From assembly GCA_963920575.1 (NCBI GenBank), contig OY986967.1, positions 22,337,648 through 22,401,647 on the forward strand: a stretch of 64,000 nt of DNA. The letters run 5' to 3'. The DNA comes from Narthecium ossifragum. Taxonomy: Eukaryota; Streptophyta; Magnoliopsida; Dioscoreales; Nartheciaceae. Under the pieces are notes generated by a model that was given only the letters and a program-made list of their open reading frames with translations, was not told where the DNA came from and searched no databases. Both the position numbers and the translations under genes were made by a program. How positions within the stretch are numbered: the stretch's first letter is position 1; every line of letters starts with the position of its first letter. Below, in pieces: positions 46,368-57,059 of the stretch.

Positions 46368-49300
46368 ATGGTAGAGGATGTTGATTGCTTCTGGTCTCTA
46401 ATCTCCATCCTTCTGGACTTGTACTTCGTGCTTCAGAAGAAGACCATCTCCATAATATTACGTCCCAATAATCCATCACCTCTTTCTTGGCGGCGGACTG
46501 CCGAGCCGGTCTCCGTTCCCCGGCCCCGAGACGGTGATGCAGAAGCAAAAGATGGAGCTGTAAACAATATGCATGATGAGGCCAAGGAAGAAGAGATGGT
46601 TAGAGTGAAAGGTTTGTCCATTGGTATGATTGCAAAGGCGAAGATAGTTCTAAAGGCGAAGAAGAGGCCGGCGAGCTTGATCGTATCCGGTATGGGGGCC
46701 GGGCCTTGTGATCAGGCAGGCAAAGAGAAGGGAAGAGTTGACAAGGATGTTGAGATCGAGGAGAGGGAGTACAGTGTGGCAAGTAGGAAGGGGTGCAGCC
46801 ATCCTGAGTTGGAAGATGGATATGGAGTCATCACCAACATCAATGGAGATTCCAAACAGGTAAGCAAATGGCAATTCCAATCACAGCCTCTTTCCTTCCA
46901 TTATTTGCAGCTTTGAGTTTTGCTCTTAGGAAAACCAAAAAATAAAACAGTTAATTGGCGAGATGTCCATTATGAGCTATAGTCCACTCAGTTTTTTTTT
47001 GAGGTGTTTAGTTCAAAAACATGCGATTATGGTTAGTTTTATTTTCCCCATGATCAAAATGCCCTCCTAACTGGATCTACTCGGTTCCACAAGGAGGATC
47101 CAATGGTCGTGGATGCTCCGGCCTTGATCAACGGTGAGAAGGTTGCGACTCTTGTCGGCACCGGTGGAGGAGTCGTGGGAACCTCGGGGTTCGATCCACC
47201 GGGTCGAATCGCCGGTTCCGACGATGCAAGTGGCGAAATGGAGTGGGGGCAACAACGGTGCTCTTGGAGAAGAAGAGCAGTGAGCAAGGGCAAGGGGCTG
47301 GGTCATTAGAGAAGATGGGAGAGGGCTAGATCTTGTCAGGAAAGGCTTGAGAAGAGGTCGGGGATGAAGGGGAAGGCGAGATCGGGGGGTTAGTTTGGAG
47401 GTGGAAGGAGAGGTGGTTGTTTGTAAGAGAAAAATGAAAAACGAAAAGTGAATAGGACGACTGTGAGGAGTCGATGATGGATCCGTAGTAAAACGAGCTC
47501 ATCGGAGGTCGAGACCGGTGCATTGATCATCCATCATCGACGTCATCAACACCTCTTAGTTGTTGAAGTTGATGTTTAAAAAGATAAAAGAGAAAATTGA
47601 TAGGGAGATTCGGAAGGGATCTTGATGAGGATATCGGCTCTAGCTGCCTTGGCTTGTAGATGGCTCAATCCTGGCTTGGATGGCGTCGAGTTGAGAGGAG
47701 GATGATCGAGGGATGGAGGTCGGCGGGTTCCCGGTGATGTGGGGGGTTCAACGGGATCCGAAAGGAGGGAGGACTGAGGTGGAGTCACTGGAAGCGTCAG
47801 AGATACCAGAAAGAGGTGGTTGTAAGGGCTCGCCGGGGTGATGCATTCGCGTAACTCAGCTGGGAAGGAGGAGAGGTCTGTGGGGTTGTGGGGACATGAG
47901 TGGGAGTTGGAGGTGGAGTTCGCCGGAGATGATTGGGGCCCACCTTAGATGGCGTCGTCGTCGTGGCGGCGATGGGATGGTTGGGACGAGCGGTGACGGG
48001 CGGTGGTTCGGAGTTAAGTCGGGGCGGAGAAGAGCGCACACTAGTGGGGAGAGAATGAGAGAGAAAATGCCGAAAAATAGAAGAAGAAAATAAAATAGGG
48101 AAAGGACACTCATGTCTTTTTGTTATGCGGTTTGGGTTTAATATTTTAATAAAATTCGCTTGAACTTAATAATAAATTAGGTTTATGATTTGGACTGGCC
48201 AAATCCCCACACCCACCCACCCACAAAAAAAAAGGGCTTCGACAAGCTGACTTTTGTAGTGCCTCGTAATTTTTTGAAACTATGTTAACAATCTTGATTT
48301 GAATAACATTTAAGTTGCGTGGGCAGACTATTTCAGAGCAAAAAAAATAGTAGCTTTCGAGGAAATTTGTATCTTGATTTCAGCACGACTAAGATGCTCG
48401 GTTGGACTTTATTTCAGGCATTTTTTGGCGTGTTTGATGGCCACGGTGGGTGCGCTGCGGTGGACTTCGTCTCGGATAAGCTTGGGAAGAATATAATAAG
48501 TGCCATTGCTGAGCTGAAGGAGGAAGAAGTTCATCTAGACACGGCAATCAAAACAGGCTATTTAGCCACTGACACGGAATTTGTCGGCAAGGTACGTGCC
48601 AACAACCAAATTAAATACCAGCTCTCTCCTTTGAAATTTCCAAATTCATTGTCTTTTTGTGTGAGAATTGTTTAATGAGCGCTGATATATGTACATGGTC
48701 AGAGTCATGTACATTACACATGTCGTTGAATTGGTAGTGAGATACCGATCAATTGATCTAGTTCACTGCTGATGAACTAGATTAACCAATCGGTATCTAA
48801 TTATCGATTGAATGTATAAATAATCGGATCGATAGTAAGGTACCAATTGGTTGAACTATCGATGGACTAGATCAATTGATCGGTGCCTAATCACTACCGA
48901 TTCGATGGCATGCGTATAAAATTTTATTCTTGTTCAATTATTTTAGTTCATGCAAATTATTTCCATGTGAATTAGCCTTTGATCTAGTCCTCATATTCGG
49001 GGGACTAACTTATTCCTGATTTCATGATTTCTCCGTTTATAAGTTTTGAGTGTTGAAACACTACAAGATCTGAAATAATCATCCTCTTTTTACATATTCT
49101 GACAGGGTTTGAGAAGTGGAGCTTGTGCAGCTACTGTTCTACTGAAGGATGGGGAGTTGCATGTAGCCAATGTAGGTGACTGTAGGGTGGTCATGAGCAG
49201 GAAGGGAGTTGCCAATGCTCTAACAAGCGATCATCGGGCCGGAAGAGCAGACGAGCGGATACGGATTGAGACCGCCGTACGTAAAGCTCGATCATTTGTT

Positions 49301-49817
49301 AATAACTCTTGTTGTTTAATTAATTAGAAAGCTTCCCAGCTAAACTTGAGCCAAAATCTGTCATCATAATTCGCAGGGTGGCTTTGTCAATTGTCGGAGT
49401 GGTGTTTGGAGAGTCCTGGACACACTGGCTGTATCGAGAGCGATCGGAGATGCAAACCTCAAGGAATGGGTGATCTCCGAGCCCGAAATGAAGAAGCTCC
49501 GTTTAAGTCCAGACTGTGAATTCTTGATAATGGCTTCTGATGGCCTATGGGATAAGGTACATATAAAGCTAAATTCAGTCATTTAATTTATTTATCACTG
49601 ATCGAATCCTTTGATGGCATGTGTCCTAATATAATGTTGTGTTGTTTTGATTTTGGATATATAGGTTTCTAATCAGGAGGCAGTGGATCTTGTGTCCAAG
49701 AACAAGAACTCCATGAAGTCTTGCAAAGATCTTGTCGAGTTATCGTTAAGAAGGGGTAGCAGGGATGATATAACAGTCATGGTTGTTGACCTTCAAGCAT
49801 TTGTATACTTGAGCTAG
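46368..49817 (+). CDS. Protein phosphatase 2C, group B-like (five exons)
   Basis: Exons 46368-46859, 48418-48591, 49106-49276, 49377-49556 and 49665-49817 join in phase 0 with GT...AG introns to 389 residues. PP2C enzymes remove phosphate from Ser/Thr using two metal ions. The metal-binding motifs are all present: ELEDGYGV (residues ~147-154), [20 protein letters not shown] and [20 protein letters not shown] and the SDHR...ERIRIE motif are also intact. The N-terminal part has KKRPASLIV (98-106), matching the basic-x-hydrophobic MAPK docking pattern of AP2C-type group B phosphatases. The first 30 residues are hydrophobic. Intron 1 (1.56 kb) has a GC-rich, repeat-like core; intron 2 holds a foldback sequence. 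Likely a working gene that acts on MAP kinases; that substrate is inferred from the group. Confidence 0.92.
46860..48417. other. PP2C intron 1 with GC-rich insertion-like core
   Basis: The intron starts GTAAGC and ends TTTCAG. 47060-48090 is GC-rich with Pro/Arg/Gly-coding frames of similar length on both strands, unlike the AT-rich ends. The flanks at about 47035-47065 and 48095-48125 show weak inverted similarity (CCATGATCAAAATGCCCTCC versus the complement of GGACACTCATG). Probably a degraded Mutator-like insertion; no gene supported. Confidence 0.4.
48724..48906. repeat. Foldback sequence in PP2C intron 2
   Basis: GGTAGTGAGATACCGATCAATTGATCTAGTTC at the left (48732 onward) is mirrored by GACTAGATCAATTGATCGGTGCCTAATCACTACC at the right (to 48898). 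A second inner inverted pair (TAGTTCA...TGAACTA) sits in its first half. The GGTAGTG.G.TACCGAT wording is shared with the hairpins at 33.5 kb. Confidence 0.8.
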
Positions 49818-50066
49818 CTAGTAATGATATAACGTTGAAGCTTTCATGCATGCATTGTTCAAAGATTTGAACCATGACAGTTATAATAGGTTATGTTCAT
49901 CTGTTGAACCAATGCCAGAGAAGAAGAAGGTGCCCACAACATGGAGCAGCAGTAGGCATGATTCAAGAAGCTAGCATGGCCATGGAGCTAGGCACTCTTC
50001 CATTCTAACATCTCCCATGCATCTTTGTGAAATCTGAATACAGCATATAGATATTTCTTTCTGAGT

Positions 50067-50194
50067 AGTGTTTTGGGTACATGGCATGTACCATGTACCC
50101 AAAACACTGTCCGTTGGATTGAATCGGGATGTGTGCCCGATTCAATCCAACGGTAGGGATTTGTGTACATGGGTACATCCCATGTACACAAATC
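50067..50194. repeat. Three adjacent perfect hairpins 3' of the PP2C gene
   Basis: Hairpin 1: arms 50067-50084 and 50091-50108 (18 bp, loop 6). Hairpin 2: arms 50111-50128 and 50136-50153 (18 bp, loop 7). Hairpin 3: arms 50158-50173 and 50179-50194 (16 bp, loop 5). No mismatches in any arm. Arms 1 and 3 share GTACATGG. They lie 250 bp after the PP2C stop codon, so they may be in its 3' UTR or just beyond. Confidence 0.92.
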
Positions 50195-50380
50195 TTTTTC
50201 CTTTCTTTTATGAGGAGAATCAGTGACATCTCTGATTTGTAAGATAGCTAGCAGTCAATATACTCCAACAAGTATTCCAGGTAGGCGAAAATGATGCATA
50301 TATACCTTCTGGATGGTAGAAAGGATGTGTAATAACTGTTGGGAATGGTTTGATTAGAATTAGTAGTTCTATCATTTCCT

Positions 50381-52915
50381 TTTTTATTTCCTTTTTTATT
50401 TTTTTGATCAGATGAGCCCAAAGGGCTAAGAAACTTTATTTACAACACACGAGCAAGGGCATCGGGCCCTTCCTCTAGTTGCCACTCAAAATTGGTGCTT
50501 TCCTCTCTACACCTTTTAGCAACCTTGTCCGCCTTAACATTCACGGATCTAGGTATATACAAAACCATAATAGATTCGAAACTACACACAAACCGTCAAA
50601 TCGACCTCACTATACTTTGTGTCCCTTCAGGCCAGATCCTTTGTCCATTGACAATCTCCACAACATACTTGGCATCAGATTCTACGATCAACTTTTGTCT
50701 CTGATCAGACGCTAACCACTCTATGCCTTTAAGTAGAGCAGTTAACTCTGCTTCAATGACTGAGTTTGTTTGCATAGACTCGACACGAACCCAGACATAG
50801 CTGCCCAAACTATCAAGGCTAATTGCCCCTACAACAGAGGAACCGCAACTGAATTCCCGTGAGGCATCTACTTGGGTCACCCAATAGCCCTCTTCCCTGT
50901 GTTCATGCGGGGTCTCCCCTCTCATAAGCGACTCCTCTGCTAGTCGTCGTCCCCATCTTGCCAGCACCTCCAAATCTTCTCTCTTGTCTTCAAAAACCAA
51001 AAGGTTCCGGTCTTTCCAAGTCAACCACAATCCGTAGGCAAGGAATTCCTTAAGTCGACGTACATCAGAATGGCTAGATGAGCGTAGCAGGGCACCCACC
51101 AGGTTCTCTGCATCCCAATCGCAAATCCCAACCCTTGCATGCACTAGAAGCTCATTAAGGACACATATTGTAGCTTTGCATTCAAAGAGAAAGTGAGAGA
51201 CTGTCTCCCAAGCTACCCCATAACAAGGGCAATCTCGGTCTGAGGAGATACCTATTCTCTGAAGTTTGTCACGAACTGGTAACTTCCCCAGCATAGCCTT
51301 CCATATAAACATTTTGACTTGAGGACTAGCTGGTAATCTCCATATGTTATCCCAACAAGCATTCGGAATTTCATGAGTTCCTAACTGAAACCTCTGTAGG
51401 AGCATTTGGTAGGCAGAGGCAGCTGTAGCCTTACCTTCTTTATTGAATTCCCATCTCCAGCTATCCCGCGCTCCACTATCAATTGCATGTAAGTTTTCAA
51501 TAGCTTCAACAAGCTCATGGTGAAACAAGGCATCAAGCTTTCCTCTATCCCACACATCACCAACTCTAAGGTTTTCAACAAGCAAGTCCTCATGGACATC
51601 CATCCCAACCATGCCCGGACAATTGTGGAGAGCCTCATCCAACACCCAGTAGTCATTGAGGGCATTCACCTTGCTTTGAGCTCCTGGTTTCCACTTGATA
51701 CCTAGTCTTAGATCAACAGCAGCCTCACATACCATCTTCCAATGATTTGAGCCTTTCTTCATGCCACGGGCTGACGGTAACACACCAATCCACTTATACA
51801 AAGACTGGTATAAGTTTATATGGAAGGCTATGCTGGGGAAGAGCCTTGGCTAGGTTAAAAGGGCAGAGCCTTGACTAGGTTACTCCAAATTGAATTTTCA
51901 ATTTTCAGCAAAGACTCTGCCCTTTTAACCTTTAGAGCCATTTGCCAAAATATGAAATCCTTTACCCCTAGTCCACCTACCTCCTTTGGCTTACAAAACA
52001 TCTTTCCATGCCACCTACCCAAAACCTCCTCTACGACCTTTCTACAAAAAACTGCGACAGATTCTTTCCATTCTTTGGATAACAACAACTGGCACCTTGG
52101 ATGTAGACATGGCGTAGACGAGGATCCCTTGTAGAACCGATTTGAGGATGACAAGTCTGTCGGCTTCAGATATCTTCCTTCCTTGCCACGAAAGGGCCTT
52201 AGTAGCCATCCTGTCGATGAGAGGAGAGAAGTCTGCTATTCTAAGTTTCTTATGGCTGATAGGCACTCCCAAATATTGCCAGATTTCTTTAGTTTCCCTA
52301 ACTCCCAAAATACCACAGATAGCTAGGCGCCTAACCTTGTCAACAACCTTGGAAAATCTTATGTTTGACTTGGCTGGGTTCACCTCCAATCCACTTAGAG
52401 ATTTGAAGTAGAGCATATTCTGTCTCAATCTCCTTGCTTCTAAACATGTAGCTCGTGTAATAATCAGACATTCATCGGCGTAAAGCAAGTGGGATATGGA
52501 GAAATCTGAATTCCTAAATCTCAGTCCTTCCAATCGATAGTCGAGACAACTCAAGATGTGGGTGAGAATCTCCTGCACAAGTAAAAAGAGATAGGGTGAA
52601 AGATGATCACCTTGCCGCAGTCCACACCTCGGCTCCACCCATCTGTGCACTCCACCATTGACGATGAATGAATATTTGGAGCCTCTAACACAGCACATCA
52701 CCCACTGGATCTAGGTAGGAGGAAACTCCATCTTGTTCATGACCTCTTCTAGAAAGAACCACCGAACCCTGTTATATGCGGACATCAAGTCTATTTTGAG
52801 GACCATCAAACTTCCAGACTTTGGAGCTCCAGCCATCGAATGAACCACCTCCTTCGCCGCAGCAATGTTGTCCATGATGCTCCTACCTTCAATACAAGCT
52901 GACTGCTCTAACTTA
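50381..52915 (-). mobile_element. 5'-truncated L1-type LINE (copy 3), 2.5 kb, 10-bp TSD
   Basis: ATCATTTCCT is found at 50371-50380 and 52916-52925. On the minus strand the element begins inside the RT domain (EQSACIEGRS near 52905), shifts frame near 52705, then has RT 52701-52042 with RQGD-like RQGDHLSPYLF and YADE instead of YADD, a zf-RVT region near 51230 (CPCYG...HFLFEC), and RNase H 50920-50470 (QVDASRE, EAELTAL, ESDAK, NVKADKVA) interrupted by one TAG at about 50593. The end has the AGCCC-TTT-GGGCT stem-loop and a T/A-rich tail. Confidence 0.95.
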
Positions 52916-52925
52916 ATCATTTCCT

Positions 52926-53311
52926 AGTTTGTATTGGACAATTCTATAGCTATTAGCTAGGACTTCACTATTGGTACTAAATATTTTCATGACAGAGGTG
53001 TTGTTTGGGTGAAAAAACTTGGGGATGGAAATTGACTAGTTTATGAAACTAGCCTGGTTTTTATTATTTGGATTCGGAAATGTAATGGAAACATCTGCCA
53101 CAATTTCCACCTTTTTTTACTTTCCATCTAAATATTAAAAAATGAGAGTTTCCTCTCCCATTATTCGATTATATGCTTCATACTAACTCTCTAATTTTTA
53201 CTTTCGGGGTTACGTACATATATCCCCTGAAAAAGTTGGATTTTACATATTTCACCCTGAAAAAATCAAAATTACATTTGAATTCCTAAAAACCTTGATT
53301 ATTATCATATA
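52926..53311. other. Non-coding, start of a MITE terminal repeat
   Basis: 52926-53196 is AT-rich with a GTTTGGGTGAAAA motif and no gene. From about 53203 to 53311 runs the left inverted end of the Mutator-like MITE described at 53203-55585. Confidence 0.5.
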
Positions 53312-53866
53312 TGTGAGGCCCGCTGGGTCTACCGTCGGACAAGATGCCTTCACCTGAAGGGCGGGGATGAGTCGGGTAGTCGGGTAAGCAATCCCACAAC
53401 GCCTGGGTATGGTCCGAGGTTCGATATAAGTATATAGTAAGCCCTTAATAGACACAACGCGTTTTAAAGCCATAATGGCAGTGATCCGTCAGAAAACTCC
53501 AACGTTAAGCGTGCTCGGCGTTGGAGCGATGGGTGACCTCCCGGGAAGTTGGGAGGTGTAGCCTGGTTTTCGACGGTGAGCCAAAAGCGGACAATATTGT
53601 GTCGGGGCGTGGCGCCGTTGGGCGAATCCTGGTTGGACCGGGAGCCCGCGGGCCGGGGCCCAGTGGAGGGCCGGGGCTTTACAGTATGGTATCAGAGCCA
53701 GTTCCCAGCCGGAAATTGTGCCAGCGAGGACGTGGGGCCTCCATGGGTGACTTGGGAGGTGTAACCTGGTTTTCGACGGAGCTCCAAAAGCGGACAATAT
53801 TGTGTCGGGGCGCGGCGCCGCTGGGCAGATTCTGATCGGACCGGGAGCCCACGGGCAGGGGCGAAG
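53312..53866 (+). mobile_element. Cassandra-type TRIM retrotransposon with 5S rRNA-like LTR, 3' part deleted
   Basis: The first LTR runs TGTGAGG (53312) to TTTACA (53683), 372 bp. The primer-binding site TGGTATCAGAGCC for initiator tRNA-Met follows at 53687-53699. Inside the LTR 53483-53550 resembles 5S rRNA: GTTAAGCGTGCT (box A region) and GATGGGTGACCTCC (box C region), the defining mark of Cassandra. After a 40-bp internal piece (GTGCCAGCGAGGACG) a second partial LTR copy starts abruptly at the 5S box C (53743) and fades at about 53866. The polypurine tract and the start of the 3' LTR are lost. No protein is encoded, as expected for a TRIM. Confidence 0.88.
53483..53550 (+). ncRNA. 5S rRNA-derived promoter region in Cassandra LTR
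   Basis: Similar to the 3' two thirds of plant 5S rRNA, keeping the box A and box C parts of the internal RNA polymerase III promoter but lacking the usual intermediate element between them (GTTGGAGC instead of the GAGAGTAGTAC-type spacer). It is not a functional rRNA gene. In the family it may drive Pol III transcription. Confidence 0.75.
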
Positions 53867-53920
53867 CTATTCAAGGCTAATGGTGGCTTTTTAAACTACT
53901 TAAATGCTCATTCCCTGAGG

Positions 53921-55163
53921 TGGCGTTTGGTAAGGGAATAGGCTATTCCGGATTAAGGGGTTTTGGGATTAAAAAAGTGGGCATAACTCATAGGGATAAA
54001 GTTATTTCACTTCTTGTTTGGTTGAAAAGCAAGGATAAACTAGTATTGCATTGCTTGAAATAAAGAAATGGTGTTTGGTTGTAGAATGTGAAATAAGGGT
54101 AAGAATTTTAGCATTTTATTAGAATTTTTTGTCGATTTGGACCCTTCATAATATATATATATATATATGCTTTTGGCATATCAGGACCCCCGTGATTTTT
54201 TGTAGAATATGACTCGAAACCCATTTTATGACCATATTACCCCTACCAACCATGGTAAGGCCTTCCACATGCCCACCATGACGTGACATGGTGACATGAG
54301 AATGCATTCCCAAGGAACCCACTTATATTAATATAAAATATTATTATTTTAATATATATTATTAAAATAATATAAAATAAAAAAAAATTACATGATGTAG
54401 AGCAATCATGACACGTGGCATGGGGGACCCACTTATATTAATATTCTATTATAATAACATATTAATAATATTATTTAATACATTACGTACATAAAAATGT
54501 TTCTATACGCGTAAAAATTTTTATACGCTCATAAAAACACATTCAAAAATGTTTATGCGCTCACAAAAATATTTGGATGTAGAAAAACAAACATGCACAA
54601 AAAAATGTTACCACACACGTAAAAAAATTTATACGCTTATAAAAATATTTGTGTGCGTGTTTGGAAACGCATAAAAAAGTCTATGTGCGTAGAAACATTT
54701 TCTTAGGCATATTGTATTAAATAATATTAATCATATTATTTTAATAAAATATTATTATAATCGGCCCACATGCCACGTGAAAGACCATGATTGGTCCACG
54801 TCCTGTAAAAAAAGTATTATTTTCATATTATTTTAATAATATATAAAATTAATATTATTATATTAATATTAGTGGGTCCGCATGGGGATGCGTTGATGTA
54901 CATGACCATACCACGTCACCATGCCATGCTCCACCTAAAGGCAATTCTGTAATAAATATTTTTATATCTTGCCTTGCTTGAAACGCCAAAAGAAAAAATT
55001 TATTCGATGTGATAGAAATTGAGATTGAAATCAGGGTGGGATAGGATAAGTTTTATCCCTATTTTTTGGGATAACCAACATTATCCTTATTTTACTATCT
55101 CCATTATGTTTGGGGATAAAGGAGAGGACAAGGGGTTACCCCTATCCCTAAACCAAACGAGCC
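53921..55163. mobile_element. Foldback non-autonomous DNA element, ~1.24 kb
   Basis: Ends read GTGGCGTTTGGTAAGGGAATAGG (left) and, inwards from the right, GCTCGTTTGGTTTAGGGATAGG. CCTGAG is present on both sides (53915-53920 and 55164-55169) as a candidate TSD. The interior is largely inverted on itself: a GACACGTGGCATG block (54411) against CATGCCACGTG (54767), and GGAACCCACTTATATTAATAT against ATATTAATATTAGTGGGTCC. ACGC.TAAAAA repeats fill the middle. No gene. Confidence 0.65.
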
Positions 55164-55585
55164 CTGAGTCTTTGATCGCCCGTGGAGGAGTCTAGCCATT
55201 GATTGGAGTTGTTGATCGCTCTGATCGACGCAGGAGATTAAACCCTAACCCTAGCATCGGGACTTAGAAGATGAAGCGATCATTGGGTTTTTTAACTTTC
55301 GGAAATATGAAGGGCGTGACAGTTATTAAACGCAGGAGACCTAAGTTTTATAATTGAATGAACGTAGGTTTTTATAAACGAGAGAGCATTTATGATATTT
55401 TATAACCCTGGTGATGCCCTTAACCATGATCATGTCAGGTTAGCAAACGGAAGTGGACAGAAGGGGTTATATGATAATAATCAAGGTTTTCAGGATTTCT
55501 AATGTAGTGTTAATTTTTTAAGAGTGTGATACATACAATCAAAGTTTTTCAAAGACATATATATGTAAATAACTCTTTACTTTCC

Positions 55586-56690
55586 CAACACAATCAAACA
55601 TCGAGTTTTTCACAGGGAGTGACTTGAAAGTGAGACTTCCTTATAACTCAGCTATTGTCTCCACTCTCTTGCAACCTAACAGTCCCATAATGTTGATATT
55701 AAGTTTTTGTCTCATGGTACTGGAACTAGGTTATGCCTTGACTTTGGGTGGCTGTCATCTCTATCACGCCGTCGATTGTCATCCATGGTCCTATTATTTC
55801 ATTGCGATCTTCATCGGCTTTCTGGATGGACTGATCTCCTTGACGTCCAGCTCTGATCATGTCTTTGATAGTCCACATGAACCTTGTGCCAGTTCATGAA
55901 AATTCTTTCGAGTTGATACCGATAATTTACTTACACGATGCATAACCACATTTGTATAACAATCATTGGTTAGTTGAGATATTATTCCTGTTTAAGAAAG
56001 GGTGATTGTCTGAACAGAGTCCATGAACAGAAAACATCTGTTGTGGGAGAGTAGTAGACAAGTTTCTCTCCACGGATACTTGAACTTAATTATGATCGAT
56101 TTCACACAAGAGGCTTCTCTAATATGCTCTTGTATACTCTGCAAGTGCGAATTTAAACTAAAATCAAAGATAATAATGCACTAAACGTGTCAAAATTCAA
56201 TCATATTACATTGTTAAGCTATTATTTTTTATCAATTTCAACTCATTTATCACAAACTGAACTCGAATCTACATAGAATCTGACTCGAACCTGACCACCC
56301 ATTGCCCCCCCTGCTTAGCAACAACAGCTGTTTGTAGTATGAGTGCAGGTAAGGTTGGGAAGATGATTGGTTGGAAGGGGCCAATGCCATCATCCTTCAC
56401 TCCCCTCAGTAGTAGTCTCCATACCAATTAACCAAAGAAGACAATATGCAACGGAAGCAGCCTGTCAGTTCCTAGTTTCCCGTGTTGCCAACAAGGGAGG
56501 GGCTCACCAAAAAAATCCAATCCAGCACAAAAACTCCTCAACATCAAACTGGTTTCACCCAAAAGAATCTACATTCCTATATCTCAAACATGTGTTCGGG
56601 TTATCATCTTCTTCTCGCAATGTAGCCAATCTCTCATATCCTCCTCCACCTCTTCTGCTTTCACCATCTTATCAATTTCTGAAATTGTAG
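55586..56690. other. No gene seen
   Basis: AT-rich with short unsupported frames. A Leu-rich 91-codon frame at 55624 has no ATG context or similarity that I can recognise. Confidence 0.4.
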
Positions 56691-56691
56691 A

Positions 56692-57055
56692 TCAGACTGG
56701 TACTTGAAGCACGTAACTAGCAAAATCCTTCTTGCGCAGACCATCCTGTGTCGGAATCGCAAGGATCTTACACCTATTATCTCCATCCTGTTCAATCAGC
56801 AGTTGGTGAGTAAATACTAGAATTTGAAACAAAGGTGATACTTGTTACAAAGCATCAAACTGGGAAAAAAAATACAAAACAATGGCATGAAGTGAAGATA
56901 GAATCATAAACACAGCCAAGAGCTAGATTCCATCCAACACAGGCATCAGATCCCTGAAAAAATTTATTTTGCGAGTCCAAATAAGATGTACCAATGTATA
57001 AGCTGCTCCTTTCAAGATAAGTCCTCGCAATATCCACAACGTTTGATTTAATACC
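56692..57055 (-). CDS. Last exons of an unrecognised host gene
   Basis: On the minus strand an acceptor-like TTTCTCTTTCAG at 57056 precedes an open segment with ARTYLERSSLYIGTSYLDSQ and GSDACVGWNLALGCVYDS (to about 56905). After a probable intron, a segment from about 56800 to the TGA at 56692 encodes EQDGDNRCKILAIPTQDGLR and a SYVLQVPV end. Codon usage and exon-like spacing suggest real coding exons. I do not recognise the protein. It could be the 3' part of the gene that begins with the WRC exon at 61828, same strand, but nothing seen in between proves it. Confidence 0.4.
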
Positions 57056-57059
57056 CTGA

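Larger units (their letters stand above)
53203..55585. mobile_element. Mutator-like MITE with ~110-bp inverted ends, split by two later insertions
   Basis: The left end (53203-53311: TTACGTACATATATCCCC ... CCTTGATTATTATCATATA) matches the reverse complement of the right end (55465-55585) over about 110 bp at roughly 70-75% by eye. The inner edge CCTTGATTATTATCATATA is identical in both. Within it lie a Cassandra element and a foldback element, so the original unit was only about 450-500 bp. Confidence 0.65.

Noticed and set aside
45893..46548. Frames with long Arg-Glu and Tyr-Ile repeats
   Set aside because: They are translations of the TC/AT microsatellite.
47054..48113. Multiple Pro/Ser- or Gly/Arg-rich frames inside PP2C intron 1
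   Set aside because: They overlap on both strands, lack domains and lie in an intron with intact splice sites; more likely a degraded repeat.
53489..53874. Frames of 60-104 codons on both strands over the Cassandra element
   Set aside because: Cassandra is non-coding; the frames follow from high GC content and few stops.
55624..55899. 91-codon hydrophobic frame as a membrane protein
   Set aside because: No natural ATG start at its beginning, no neighbours or splice sites, and composition expected from AT-rich DNA.
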